A stretch of 64,000 nt of DNA from DASQYE01 sp036389675 (lineage in GTDB: Bacteria > Acidobacteriota > Blastocatellia > Pyrinomonadales > Pyrinomonadaceae), in contig DASVWI010000022.1 in assembly GCA_036389675.1 (NCBI GenBank), positions 3,110 to 67,109 of the forward strand, given 5' to 3'. Of the stretch, positions 41,577-50,924 are shown piece after piece. The notes under the pieces were generated by a model. That model was not told where the DNA came from and ran no database searches. It worked only from the letters and a program-made list of their open reading frames with translations. The position numbers and the translations under genes are program-made. Numbering within the stretch: position 1 is the stretch's first letter; each line of letters starts with the position of its first letter.

Positions 41577-42394
41577 GACGCGGCCTCTGTGCGCGCTTGC
41601 CCCGCAGGCCAGACGCGCCCGCGCCCCTCCGCGTCAATGATTCGCGTAAGATACCGCCGCGTATGCGCCGCCTCGTATCCGGCGAGACCGTTTTGACGGG
41701 CATCCACGCCGCGTGATCGAAACAGCTCATCGCAGAGACGATTGAGCGACGAGCCATCGTCCACGTCGTACCATGACTGAAGCATCTTGACTTCAAGACC
41801 TATCTCGGCGGCCCGCTCGACGGTCTGGCCCAACACGCGCTCTGTGCTCCAATCGATATCTTCAAACAATCGCCTGTGTGCAGCTTTAAGACCGATAAGG
41901 TAGTAGCCGCCGTCGTCCGATGGGCCAATGACGACGCGATCACCCGCTTGGGCCAACGCCCGCACAGCTTCCGTAAGGAGAGAGCGCGGCAATGTCGGGC
42001 TGTCGGAATCAATCAGGCACAATGATTGGTAGCCGAGCGCCAGTAAATCTTCAGCCGCGTAATAGAGCCTCTCGCCGAAACCATCGCCGCGTTGAGCCAG
42101 CAGGCTGAATCCCTCATGGAGCAGATCGTCGAAACGGCTCTCCGCGCCGACGGGCGTGTAGACGGCGACGCCTTCAGCAGCTTCGCTCGCGGCGACTGCG
42201 GCGATATTCGCCGCCGTGTCACGCAGAAAGCAGACGCTCAAACTGGCGGCCTCTTCATGTGTGAGCGGCGGCACGAGCCGCGTCTTGACCGAGCCCGCGC
42301 GCGGAGCTTTCGTCATAATACCGAGCGCGCAAGCCCCTCTGAGCCGAAGATTGGCTGAGGATGAAAGATTGAGAACAGGGTAGGCAGTTTCCAT
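41573..42394 (-). CDS. DUF2064 / TIGR04282-type glycosyltransferase
   Basis: 273 residues of the family once called arsenosugar-biosynthesis glycosyltransferases. Motifs are IMTKAPRAGSVKTRLVPPLTHEEAASL, GFGERLYYAAEDLLALGYQSLCLIDSDSPTLP (DSDSP metal site) and VIGPSDDGGYYLIGLKAAH. GT-A like fold. The N-terminal 25 residues are extra. AAGGG lies just before the ATG. It begins 6 bp after the epimerase stop. Arsenic metabolism genes are absent nearby, so a role in surface glycan or nucleotide-sugar use is more likely (inference). Confidence 0.85.
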   Translation of the reverse strand: METAYPVLNLSSSANLRLRGACALGIMTKAPRAGSVKTRLVPPLTHEEAASLSVCFLRDTAANIAAVAASEAAEGVAVYTPVGAESRFDDLLHEGFSLLAQRGDGFGERLYYAAEDLLALGYQSLCLIDSDSPTLPRSLLTEAVRALAQAGDRVVIGPSDDGGYYLIGLKAAHRRLFEDIDWSTERVLGQTVERAAEIGLEVKMLQSWYDVDDGSSLNRLCDELFRSRGVDARQNGLAGYEAAHTRRYLTRIIDAEGRGRVWPAGQARTEAAS

Positions 42395-42400
42395 CCCTTG

Positions 42401-43564
42401 TTAATCGTGTCCGGCTTCGCGCGCCTTCTGAGCCGTCTTGTGGACGATGCCCTTGGCGCGCAGGGTAGTCTCGGCGGCTGCGAAGTAGTCGCGCACATCC
42501 GTTTGGGCACGAATCCAGTCCAGATAACGGTTGATGCCCGTCTCCAAATCCACCCGTGGCTCGTAGCCAGCGGCGCGTATGCGCGTCGTATCAGAAGTCA
42601 GGTGGCGCATCTCGCCCGGACGAAACTCGCCCTGCGCGACCGGCGCTATGTGTATGCCGAGCGCGTCCGAGATCAGCTGGGCCACGCGGCGTATGGTGAC
42701 GGCCTGTCCGCTTCCGACGTTGACGGGCAGGCCGTCGAGCGCGCTGGTCGTGGCAGCGAGCAGGTTGGCGCGGGCTATGTCTTCGACGAACGAGAAATCG
42801 CGCGTCTGCTCGCCGTCTTCATAAAGCACGGGCGGCTGGTCGTTGAGCAACCGCGTGCAGAAGATGGCGATCACGCCCGTGTAAGGGTTAAAGATGGACT
42901 GGCGCGGGCCATACGTGCAGGAGTAGCGCAGCGCGACGGTCGGGATGCCCGTCTGCCTTCCCCACGTCAGGACGAGGCGCTCCTGATCGACCTTCGTGAT
43001 GGCGTAAACGGTCTCGCCGCCGATGGGAGCATGCTCAGGCGTCGGCGCTTCGGCGGTTTCCGCGCCGCAGTGCGGACAATGAACTCGAAAGTCTCCGGCG
43101 CTCAATTGCTCCACGGGTCTGACCGTCGGAAAGACCAGCCCGTGCTGAGAGCAGCGGGCCGCGCCCTCGCTGTAGACCGCCTGTGAAGAGGCGACGATGA
43201 CTTTCCTGACGGGCAGATTCTCGTCGCGAATAATCTCTAGCATCTGTGCCGTGCCGAAGCTGTTGACGGCGACGTACTTTCCCATCTCCGGCATGTAGCC
43301 GCCGTAGGCCGCCTCGTGAAAGACAACGTCTATATCCTGCAAGGCCGCCGCCATGGTCGCGCGCTCTCTGACATCGCCTTCGACAAACTCCGCGTCCGCT
43401 GCTACCCATGCGGGCTTGCCGCGCCTGTGCGTCTGCGGCTCAAGATTATCGAGTATACGCACAGACCAGCCTTCACTGAGCAGCAAGTCCGCTATGTGCG
43501 AGCCGATCAACCCCGCCCCCCCGGTTACGAGCGCGCGCCTTTTTTCATTCGCCTGACCTGACAA
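42401..43564 (-). CDS. NAD-dependent epimerase with inserted zinc-ribbon-like loop (dTDP-rhamnose 4-epimerase-like)
   Basis: 387 residues from a TTG at 43564, chosen because AAGGGAGA lies 6 bp upstream; no ATG is well placed. Extended SDR: Rossmann ALVTGGAGLIGSHIADLL and YxxxK YAITK. Between the active-site region (VASSQAVYSEG) and the Tyr is an insertion with CSQHG and HCPHCG, a probable zinc site. It is seen, as far as I recall, in dTDP-L-rhamnose 4-epimerase-like proteins. The block GPRQSIFNPYTGVIAIF supports that group. It supplies a nucleotide sugar to the downstream transferases. First gene of the operon. Confidence 0.82.
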   Translation of the reverse strand: MSGQANEKRRALVTGGAGLIGSHIADLLLSEGWSVRILDNLEPQTHRRGKPAWVAADAEFVEGDVRERATMAAALQDIDVVFHEAAYGGYMPEMGKYVAVNSFGTAQMLEIIRDENLPVRKVIVASSQAVYSEGAARCSQHGLVFPTVRPVEQLSAGDFRVHCPHCGAETAEAPTPEHAPIGGETVYAITKVDQERLVLTWGRQTGIPTVALRYSCTYGPRQSIFNPYTGVIAIFCTRLLNDQPPVLYEDGEQTRDFSFVEDIARANLLAATTSALDGLPVNVGSGQAVTIRRVAQLISDALGIHIAPVAQGEFRPGEMRHLTSDTTRIRAAGYEPRVDLETGINRYLDWIRAQTDVRDYFAAAETTLRAKGIVHKTAQKAREAGHD

Positions 43565-43872
43565 AACAGAATCTCCCTTAGCATTTTTCAGATGGCTACC
43601 AGAGTATCTGATTGCCACGATAATCTTCAAGCACACACAGAGCGGATGAAAGAAGGCCCGAAGGGGATTGTTTCCACTTCCGCTGCGCGTGCGCTGGGCT
43701 CGCCGTCTTGGTATATTGATGACGCCATGGCCCGGATGACTGAGGACAGAAGCGTCAGCGCTCGGCCCATCGGCCCTTGAACTCTCCCGTCTCTTACATT
43801 TGCTTTAAGCTCAAAAAATTTCCTGCTGATGGGAAAGCGGAAACGCTTGCCCGCTTTCAAGGGGGATTTCGG
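43565..43872. other. Divergent intergenic region with extended -10 promoter
   Basis: Between the epimerase and the hybrid kinase. On the plus strand TG-G-TATATT (43709-43717) is a good extended -10 about 155 bp before the kinase start. On the minus strand I see no convincing promoter. The in-frame ATG at 43777 would add 32 residues but lacks a ribosome site. Confidence 0.45.
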
Positions 43873-46800
43873 ATGTATAAGAACCTCGTCGAGATGCTGA
43901 TCGACGGCAGCGTTGACGGCATTATCGCTTTCGATCAAGAGTGCCGCTATACGCTCTGGAACCCGGCGATGGAGCGGCTTTCGGGCGTCAGCCGTGAGGA
44001 CGCTCTGGGCAAGTGCGCCTTCGATGTCTTCCCCTTCCTGAAAGAGACGGGAGAAGATCAATACTTCTACGACGCGCTGGCGGGAAAGAACGTGATCGCC
44101 ACGGATAGGGCCTTGACCGTTACGCAGACCGGGCACAGAGTTTTTTTCGAGGGCCGCTATTCTCCGCTGCAAGATGAGAGCGGAGAGATCGTCGGCGGCC
44201 TGTGCATCATCCGCGACATCACCGAGCGCAAGGAAGCCGAGGAAGAGCGCTCGCTGCTGATCGAGGAGCAGGCCGCCCGCCGCGAAGCCGAAGCCGCCGA
44301 GCGCCGCTTTCTGGAGGAGTTGCAGGAATCCGAGAAGCGCTTTCGTCAGCTTGCGGAAAATATTGACGAGGTCTTCTGGCTCACAGACCCCAACACGTCC
44401 GAGCTTATCTACGTCAGTCCCGCTTACGAGAGGATTTGGGGGCGCTCGCGCGAAAGCCTGTACAGTAATCCGTCCTCTTTCATCGAAGCCGTTCACCCGG
44501 ACGACCGCGAGCGCGTCATCGCCGCCCGCCCACGCGCACGCCTGGGCTCATATAATCAGGAGTATAGAATCAAGCGCCCGGACGGGACGATTCGCTGGGT
44601 GTGGGCGCGCGCCTTTCCCATCCGCGATGAACGGGGCGAGGTGACGCGCATCGCCGGTATCGTAGACGACATCACAGAGCGCAAGACAATCGAGCGCGAT
44701 ATCAGCGAGCAGCGCGAGGTGGTCGAGACCGTCAACCACATAGGCCAGATTCTCTCCGCCGAGCTCGACCTGCAAAGACTGGTGCAGGCGGTGACGGATG
44801 CGGCCACGGAGTTGACGGGCGCGCATTTCGGCTCATTCTTCTATAACGTTTTGGATAAGCGCGGCGCTTCCTACATGCTCTACACGCTCTCGGGCGTGCC
44901 GCGCGAGGCCTTCGAGCATTTCCCCATGCCGCGCGCCACAGACCTCTTTGGGCCAACCTTCCGGGGCGAAGGGATTCTACGCATTGACGATGTCAGGCAA
45001 GACCCGCGCTACGGCAAGAACTCTCCTTATTACGGCATGCCTCCCGGCCACCTGCCTGTGACGAGTTATCTGGCCGTGCCGGTCATCTCGCGCTCCGGTG
45101 AAGTACTGGGCGGGCTCTTCTTCGGCCATCCCGAACCGGGCAGGTTCACGCAGTACACAGAGCGTATCGTGACGGGGCTCGCCGCGCAGGCCGCCGTCGC
45201 CATGGACAACGCTCGCCTGTATGAAGCCGCACAGCGCGAGCGCGCCCTGCTCGAAGCGAGCGAGGAGCGTTATCGCTCTCTGGCAGACGCCATGCCGCAG
45301 ATCGTCTGGACGGCGCGCGCCGACGGCTACACAGACTATTACAACCGGCGCTGGTTTGAGTACACGGGCTTCACCGAAGAGGAGAGCCTTGCCGAAGAGG
45401 GATGGAAGAATGCACTTCACCCGGATGATGTCACGCCGAGCCGCGAGCGCTGGTATAGATGCGTTGACACGGGCACGGAGTACAAGATCGAGTATCGCTT
45501 CAGGCGCGCCTCCGATGGGACGTATCGCTGGCATCTCGGGCGCGCCCTCCCCATGCGCGACCAGGACGGTCAGATCGTCAGGTGGTTCGGAACGTCCACG
45601 GATATTGACGATCAGAAGCGGGCCGAAGAATCTCTCAGATTCATAGTTGAGGCGAGCGAGATACTGTCGGAGTCGCTCGATTACGAGTCCACGCTGGCGA
45701 GCGTCGCACGGCTGGCCGTGCCTCGACTGGCCGACTGGTGCGCCGTCGATATGCTGGAACAGGGCCAGACCTTACGCCGGCTGGCCGTGGCCCATACCGA
45801 TCAGGCGAAAATAGAGCTGGCGTTGGAACTTGAGCGCCTGTACCCGACGGACATGAACGCGCCCCACGGCCTGCCCGTAGTCCTGCGCACGGGTAAACCG
45901 GAATGCGTCTCTGAGATATCGGATTCAATGCTGGCGGAGGCGGCGCGGGATGCAGAGCATCTGGGCTTTATCCGAGAGCTGGGCCTGAAGTCTTACATGA
46001 TCGTGCCATTGATCGCGCGCGGGCGTACCCTTGGCGCAATCACCTTCGTCACGGATGAGTCCGGGCGGCAATACACGGAGGCAGACCTCTCGTATGCCGA
46101 AGACCTTGCGCGCCGCGCCGCTCTGGCCGTTGATAACGCGCGCCTCTACCGCGAAGCGCAGGAAGCAAACCGCACGAAGGACGAGTTTCTTGCGACCGTT
46201 TCGCATGAGCTACGCACGCCGCTGACGGCTGTGCTCGGTTGGGCGCGCATCCTGCGCTCGGGCGGTATTGACCAGGCAACTGCGCTGCGCGCTCTTGAGA
46301 CCATCGAGCGCAATGCCAGATCGCAGGCACAGCTCGTCGAAGACCTGCTGGATGTCTCGCGCATCATTACGGGCAAGCTGCGACTGGATGTCAGGCCCGT
46401 AGAGTTGAAGTCCGTGATCGATCTCTCCATCGAAGCGATTCGCCCAGCCGCCGAAGCCAAGGGCGTCCGCCTACAGGTCGTGCTCGATCCGATGGCCGGG
46501 CCAATCTCCGGCGACCCTGATCGCTTGCAGCAGATCATCTGGAATCTGCTCTCGAACGCGGTCAAGTTCACCCCCAGAGACGGGCGCGTGCAGGTGCGCC
46601 TCGAACGCGTGCGCTCGCACGTCGAGGTCACCGTCAGCGACACCGGAATGGGAATCGAGCCGAAGTTTCTGCCTTTCGTCTTTGAGCGCTTTAGACAGGC
46701 AGACGGCACGAGCACGCGTCAGTATGGCGGGCTCGGTCTGGGCTTAGCGATTGTGCGTCATCTGGTCGAGCTGCACGGCGGACAGGTTCGCGCCGCGAGC

Positions 46801-47358
46801 CCCGGCGAGAATCAGGGCTCGACCTTCACTGTCGAATTACCGCTCATGGCCGTTCAATCCGAGAGTAGCGAGCAGGAACACGCCGCGATTCCGACCGGCG
46901 AGAATTTTGCCGGGCTTGATATCACCGGAATCCTTGACGGCTTGAGAGTGCTGGTCGTTGACGATGAGGAGGATGCTCGCGTCTTGATCGCAACCATCCT
47001 CGAACAGCGCGGGGCAAAGGTTCTGAGCGTGCCTTCGGCCACGGAGGCACTCGAAACGCTGCCCGTGCTTCAACCCGATGTCATCATCAGCGATATAGAG
47101 ATGCCTTACGAGGACGGCTATGCGTTGATTAAAAAGATACGCGAGCTTGACCCGAAAGAGGGTGGCCGCACGCCCGCCGCCGCGCTCACCGCCTACGCCC
47201 GCACGGAAGATCGCATGCGAGCCTTGCTGGCAGGCTTTCAGATTCATCTGCCCAAGCCCGTCGATCCCGCGGAGCTGATCGCCGTCGTCGCCAACCTCTC
47301 AGGACGCACAGGCCCGGGCATCTCGGAACACGACACATATTCCTACGGCGATCAATAA
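43873..47358 (+). CDS. Hybrid sensor histidine kinase, PAS-PAS-GAF-PAS-GAF-HisKA-HATPase-REC
   Basis: 1161 residues, soluble. AGGGGGA lies 7 bp before this ATG. Domains in order: PAS (about 3-125), coiled coil (about 125-160), PAS (about 160-275, GRSRESLYSNPSSF), GAF (about 295-450), PAS (about 460-580, YTGFTEEESL), GAF (about 595-755), HisKA with phospho-His in EFLATVSHELRTPLTAVLGW, ATPase with NLLSNAVKF and GLGLAIVRHLVE, and a C-terminal receiver with Asp in VIISDIEMPYEDGY. No output domain. It probably senses cytoplasmic small molecules, redox or light; ligands unknown. Paralogous to the kinase at 51968. Confidence 0.93.
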   Translation: MYKNLVEMLIDGSVDGIIAFDQECRYTLWNPAMERLSGVSREDALGKCAFDVFPFLKETGEDQYFYDALAGKNVIATDRALTVTQTGHRVFFEGRYSPLQDESGEIVGGLCIIRDITERKEAEEERSLLIEEQAARREAEAAERRFLEELQESEKRFRQLAENIDEVFWLTDPNTSELIYVSPAYERIWGRSRESLYSNPSSFIEAVHPDDRERVIAARPRARLGSYNQEYRIKRPDGTIRWVWARAFPIRDERGEVTRIAGIVDDITERKTIERDISEQREVVETVNHIGQILSAELDLQRLVQAVTDAATELTGAHFGSFFYNVLDKRGASYMLYTLSGVPREAFEHFPMPRATDLFGPTFRGEGILRIDDVRQDPRYGKNSPYYGMPPGHLPVTSYLAVPVISRSGEVLGGLFFGHPEPGRFTQYTERIVTGLAAQAAVAMDNARLYEAAQRERALLEASEERYRSLADAMPQIVWTARADGYTDYYNRRWFEYTGFTEEESLAEEGWKNALHPDDVTPSRERWYRCVDTGTEYKIEYRFRRASDGTYRWHLGRALPMRDQDGQIVRWFGTSTDIDDQKRAEESLRFIVEASEILSESLDYESTLASVARLAVPRLADWCAVDMLEQGQTLRRLAVAHTDQAKIELALELERLYPTDMNAPHGLPVVLRTGKPECVSEISDSMLAEAARDAEHLGFIRELGLKSYMIVPLIARGRTLGAITFVTDESGRQYTEADLSYAEDLARRAALAVDNARLYREAQEANRTKDEFLATVSHELRTPLTAVLGWARILRSGGIDQATALRALETIERNARSQAQLVEDLLDVSRIITGKLRLDVRPVELKSVIDLSIEAIRPAAEAKGVRLQVVLDPMAGPISGDPDRLQQIIWNLLSNAVKFTPRDGRVQVRLERVRSHVEVTVSDTGMGIEPKFLPFVFERFRQADGTSTRQYGGLGLGLAIVRHLVELHGGQVRAASPGENQGSTFTVELPLMAVQSESSEQEHAAIPTGENFAGLDITGILDGLRVLVVDDEEDARVLIATILEQRGAKVLSVPSATEALETLPVLQPDVIISDIEMPYEDGYALIKKIRELDPKEGGRTPAAALTAYARTEDRMRALLAGFQIHLPKPVDPAELIAVVANLSGRTGPGISEHDTYSYGDQ

Positions 47359-47490
47359 GTCTCGCGGGCGCGGGCGCGAAGGCTCATTCCCGTTCTCCGT
47401 ATTTTAAGACTAGGCTTCGGATGAGCCCGCCATTTTTCCTGAAATTTTCTGTTTCACCGATGAAATATTGTTCCATTCCCGCCCGAATCG

Positions 47491-47499
47491 TGATATAGT
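47491..47499 (+). promoter_or_regulatory. Extended -10 promoter of the Sak4-like ATPase gene
   Basis: TG-A-TATAGT. Transcription would start near 47506, giving a leader of about 105 nt with at least two small hairpins (a GCTCC/GGAGC stem near 47521-47537 and GGCG/CGCC near 47572-47585). Confidence 0.6.
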
Positions 47500-47610
47500 G
47501 CCCGCGTCTTGAGCCAGTGTAGCTCCCGCTAGCGGAGCCGCAACCTTCGGATTTTTGAGCAATCCCCCGAGGCGAGTGAACGCCGTAACCGGCAAAAAAG
47601 GAAAGGAACT

Positions 47611-48681
47611 ATGACAAATACAACGAGACCGAAAGTGAATCCGCTCAGCCGCCGCCCGCGTCAGCAGCGGCTGGTGATGGCGGTGCGCGGTGGTGCCGGA
47701 ACAGGCAAGAGCCACTTCATACGCAGCATGTCCGAGGCCGGAATCGGTCGCCTGTGCATCTTCGACGTGGAGCGCAAGGCGCGACTCCTGAAGGGCGTCG
47801 GCACACAGTTTGACGCCCTGGAGATTCATCACCCGGACGAGTTGCCGGAGTTCATCGACTGGGCGTTGTCCGGCGAGGGTCAGGATCAGAACTACGACTG
47901 CTTCGCTCTGGATTCCTGGGCCGCATATTTCAGCGCCAAGCATAGCGAAGTCGTCGCGGCGGTGCGCGAGAGGACTGGCGACCCGTTGGCCCAGCCGAGC
48001 GCCGAAGAGTTGGCTGCCGACCAGATGATCTTGCAGGGAGTCTTGAGGCGTCTCTGCATGGAGAGCGGCAAATCCGTCGTCATCGTGGATCAGATTCCGG
48101 CCAAAGGCAAAGAGTCCAAGGAGGATAACGAGATCGGGCGAGTGTTGCCGATGACGGCCAGCGGTCTCGAATACTTCGTCGACATCATGGTCGAGGTCTC
48201 CCTGCAGGAGCGCGAAGGCGAGGTCGTGCGTGTCTTCCAGATCGTCAAGAGCAACAGTCAGGCATTCGAGGTCGGCTATGAGATGGTCGGCGACGTGACG
48301 TTCAAGGATTTTCTTAATCACATGCAGCGCGAGGCCGGGACTGAGCTGCCGATGGAAGCGCCCAAGCCTTCGCCTGTTCCCGAGGTGCTCGAAGAGAAGC
48401 CTTCGCCGCTCAGCCTCGTTCCGCCCCCGATGACTATTCAGGAATTGATCGCCAAGGCAGAGCAGAACGGGTTCAAGGTCGCGGACATCGTCACGGGCGC
48501 TAAGCTCTATCACAGCCAGCCTAACATCTATCGTCTGACGCCCGAGCAGATCGCAGACCTCGACCGCCGCATGACAGCGCGCATCGAGAAACTTCAGGCG
48601 ACCGCCCCGGCAAAGCGCGAAAGCGCCTCGGGCGAAACCGGAACCAAAGCCCAGGCCACCCGCTCCCTCAAGCGAGCCTGA
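47611..48681 (+). CDS. RecA-like ATPase of the AAA_24 / phage Sak4-like type
   Basis: 356 residues. Walker A VRGGAGTGKSHF, followed by a FDVERKARLL strand. The Walker B-like CFALDSWAAYF and VVIVDQIPAKG strands recall single-domain RecA-type ATPases of phages (Sak4, AAA_24), which help single-strand annealing. The C-terminal 130 residues are Pro/Glu-rich then helical (TIQELIAKAEQNGFKVADI...). The gene stands alone with a structured leader; no phage genes lie near. GGAAAGGAAC precedes the ATG. Likely a DNA-metabolism protein of phage origin adopted by the chromosome (inference). Confidence 0.7.
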   Translation: MTNTTRPKVNPLSRRPRQQRLVMAVRGGAGTGKSHFIRSMSEAGIGRLCIFDVERKARLLKGVGTQFDALEIHHPDELPEFIDWALSGEGQDQNYDCFALDSWAAYFSAKHSEVVAAVRERTGDPLAQPSAEELAADQMILQGVLRRLCMESGKSVVIVDQIPAKGKESKEDNEIGRVLPMTASGLEYFVDIMVEVSLQEREGEVVRVFQIVKSNSQAFEVGYEMVGDVTFKDFLNHMQREAGTELPMEAPKPSPVPEVLEEKPSPLSLVPPPMTIQELIAKAEQNGFKVADIVTGAKLYHSQPNIYRLTPEQIADLDRRMTARIEKLQATAPAKRESASGETGTKAQATRSLKRA

Positions 48682-48683
48682 AA

Positions 48684-48783
48684 GCAAGGATGAAGGATGA
48701 AGGCGGAAGGATGAAGTAAAAGCATTCAATGCAGTTGAAGCTTACCTTTCATCCTTCATCCTTCGGCCTTCATCCTTTCCCTT
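48684..48783. repeat. GGATGAA heptamer palindrome at a convergent junction
   Basis: Left arm GCAAGGATGAAGGATGAAGG then CGGAAGGATGAAGTAAAAGC; right arm TTTCATCCTTCATCC, then CTTCGGCCTTCATCC. It occupies the complete gap between genes ending at 48681 and 48785. Confidence 0.8.
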
Positions 48784-48784
48784 C

Positions 48785-49909
48785 TTACCATCCGCGGTGA
48801 ATTTCCCAGCGGTCTGCTATACGGTTGCCTTCAAGGACGTTGTAGTGTGCGTGTTGGGCGGCGGTGAGGCAGGAGTGGTTGGCGAGCACGCGCAGGCGCG
48901 TTCCCGTCTTCAGGCGATCAAGCGTGCCCTCTTCTGCGACGCTGATCTCGCCGTGTTCCTGTGATAGTCCGCAGACCTTCAGGCCGAGGCTGTGCCCTTC
49001 CTCGTCCAGAACATGCCCGTAGCCGCAGGTCTCATCCAGCTCAACTGCGCCGCGATCTTTCGAGAGCGCAATCGCGCCGGCGTCTATGACGACCTTGCGG
49101 CGCGTGCGGTCGCGGTGTACGACTGCGGCCAGCACCGTCAGCGCGCAGTCGTCCAGACTACAGCTCCCGATGGCTGCCTGAAACGCGTCGAAGAAGATAT
49201 AGTTGCCGGGCCGCGCTTCATCGATACCACGTAAGTGATCAATCGTCGTGATGGTCGGCGTCGAGCCGATGCTGACGGTCGGCACGGCGATGCCTTCGGC
49301 GCGCAGCCTTGCGGCGAAATCCGTCATCAGGTCGCGCTCGTGCCGCGCCACCGCGAGAACCTCTTCTCTCGTGCGGCAGTGATAGGAATGGCCCGCGTGT
49401 GTCAGGATGCCTGCGAATCTGAGATTTGATGAATCGTTGATGCGTCGCGGGATTTCAAACGCTTCGGGCACGGAGGGCTCGACGCCGCAGCGATGATAGC
49501 CGCAGTCGACTTTCAGAAAGAGGTCTAACCTGACCCCGGCAAGACGTGCCGCGTCGTTAAGCAGGGGAGGAATACTGGCGTCGTCTGTGATGAGAGACAG
49601 TCGCTCGCAGTCTCCGGCCAGTTGAATCGCTTCTTTGAACTTGCCGGGCTCTATCGGCACGGCGTACGTGATGTCATTAAAGCCGTGGGCCATGAAGGCG
49701 CGCGCTTCCGCCAGAGTGGAAACCGTCAGCGCACCCTTATGGCCTGCCGTCTGTATGCGCGCCACTTCGACGCACTTATGCGTCTTGACGTGCGGTCTGA
49801 GTACGGCTCCCCTCTCGCGCACGTGGTTTCCGACTCTCGATGCGTTGCGCCTGACGCGCTCGACATCGAGCAGCAGGCAGGGAGTTTTCAATTCGTGAAG
49901 GCTCATCAT
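48785..49909 (-). CDS. D-threonine aldolase / D-serine dehydratase-like PLP enzyme
   Basis: 374 residues from the ATG at 49909. Fold-type III (alanine-racemase-like) barrel. The PLP Lys lies in RPHVKTHKC (Lys42). The C-terminal beta domain has the metal ligands His and Cys in LANHSCLTAAQH, the signature of the DSD1/DTA family. LHELKTPCLLLD at the start is also typical. It should cleave or dehydrate D-hydroxy amino acids such as D-threonine or D-serine with PLP and a divalent metal. Substrate not resolved by sequence. Ends next to a heptamer element. Confidence 0.85.
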   Translation of the reverse strand: MMSLHELKTPCLLLDVERVRRNASRVGNHVRERGAVLRPHVKTHKCVEVARIQTAGHKGALTVSTLAEARAFMAHGFNDITYAVPIEPGKFKEAIQLAGDCERLSLITDDASIPPLLNDAARLAGVRLDLFLKVDCGYHRCGVEPSVPEAFEIPRRINDSSNLRFAGILTHAGHSYHCRTREEVLAVARHERDLMTDFAARLRAEGIAVPTVSIGSTPTITTIDHLRGIDEARPGNYIFFDAFQAAIGSCSLDDCALTVLAAVVHRDRTRRKVVIDAGAIALSKDRGAVELDETCGYGHVLDEEGHSLGLKVCGLSQEHGEISVAEEGTLDRLKTGTRLRVLANHSCLTAAQHAHYNVLEGNRIADRWEIHRGW

Positions 49910-50023
49910 AATCGTCAAAGGTTTGATCGGTATCGCACTCGCTCAGCAATCTTTATCACCGTATATTGCCTGAATCAAGATTATAACGATAGAGTCTGGC
50001 CGGGGGCGATGGAAATGTCCGGC

Positions 50024-50053
50024 TTGACAGTGCCCGCCAGCGCCGCATAGAGT
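50024..50053 (+). promoter_or_regulatory. Sigma70 promoter upstream of the 50181 gene
   Basis: Perfect TTGACA (50024-50029), 18 bp, TAGAGT (50048-50053). Leader of about 120 nt with a CCCC/GGGG hairpin near 50092-50106. Confidence 0.65.
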
Positions 50054-50180
50054 CCGGAGTGTGTTTGATCTTGGCCGCCCTGAAACCGGCAGCCCCGTCC
50101 GAAGGGGTAAGATGTGTGGCCGCTCCATCCGTAGCTGCCAGAATAACCATTGATTCTTCACTGTGCGGGAGTAAAGACTG

Positions 50181-50447
50181 ATGCCTGACGAGCAAAAAAC
50201 AGCGAGTAATTCGCAGACCTATGTGGCCGATGCGGACAATTTTGCCTTCGAGACCGTAGAGCAGGAGAACGGGCAGGCGACCGTGATTCGCTTTCGATTG
50301 GAAGACCCGCGTTATCAGGCTGGCGATGTCATAGTCGTCCTCTCCGGCAGCGACATACATTTTCACGGCATGATCGGTAGTCTGGCCGACGGCTGGGCGA
50401 CCGCGGCTGATCGTCGCGGCTCATTGCTGCCAGCGACAGTTCAATAG
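50181..50447 (+). CDS. Small protein of unknown function
   Basis: 88 residues. GGGAG lies 9 bp before the ATG. Strand-rich centre (ATVIRFRLEDPRYQAGDVIVVLSGSDIHFHG). No family recognised; the DIHFHG segment with two His could bind metal, which is speculative. It lies about 120 bp before the PilZ-like gene on the same strand and may share its promoter. Confidence 0.5.
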   Translation: MPDEQKTASNSQTYVADADNFAFETVEQENGQATVIRFRLEDPRYQAGDVIVVLSGSDIHFHGMIGSLADGWATAADRRGSLLPATVQ

Positions 50448-50570
50448 CGCGGCGGCGGAAACTACCTCTTGCCAGAAACAGCAGGCCGAGATGGCTTACG
50501 TGCTCGCCGCTTAGCTTTTCGCCGCGAGGGCGCTTCCCTTCCATATCCGTAACCGAGCGGAGACCGGCAC

Positions 50571-50924
50571 ATGTCGGAGAATTTGCGAGGCAAAGCATCC
50601 GTACCTTTCAGACTGTCGCTGCCCGGCTCGTCCGGTGACGCGGCGACGCTCATGGGGCACACGCGCGACATGCGCGCGACGGGGCTGTCGCTCATCGTGC
50701 CAGACATACGCCTCGGTGAAGAGGAGATTACGGTTGAAGACCGCGCGCTAAGCGTCGTGCTTGAGCTTCCGAGTGGCACGGTCGAGATGGAAGTCACGCC
50801 CGTCAGGCATGAGCGGCTCGACGCCGAAGCGGCGGAACAGGGCTTTCTCATCGGCGTGCGTATCACGGAGATCAGCGATAGCGATTGCGTGCGCTTCGTC
50901 AAATACCTGCGCGCGCTTCGTTAA
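50571..50924 (+). CDS. PilZ-like domain protein
   Basis: 117 residues. The pattern HTRDMRATGLSLIVPDI resembles the second PilZ motif (D/N-x-S-x-x-G) followed by a hydrophobic strand. The order of strands (VVLELPSGTVEMEVTPVRHERL ... FLIGVRITEISDSDCVRFVKYLR) matches the PilZ barrel plus C-terminal helix. The N-terminal RxxxR loop that grips cyclic di-GMP is weak (RGKASVPFR), so ligand binding is uncertain. With the GEMM-I riboswitch it points to cyclic di-GMP signalling in this genome. Confidence 0.6.
   Translation: MSENLRGKASVPFRLSLPGSSGDAATLMGHTRDMRATGLSLIVPDIRLGEEEITVEDRALSVVLELPSGTVEMEVTPVRHERLDAEAAEQGFLIGVRITEISDSDCVRFVKYLRALR

Noticed and set aside
47506..47610. Leader of the Sak4-like gene as a known riboswitch class
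   Set aside because: I could not match its hairpins to any class I can recall, so it is left unclassified.
47410..48729. 439-codon minus-strand frame opposite the Sak4-like ATPase
   Set aside because: It runs through a repeat element and the plus-strand Walker motifs; no recognisable protein.
49956..50366. 136-codon minus-strand frame
   Set aside because: It overlaps a better supported promoter and plus-strand gene and has no recognisable domain.
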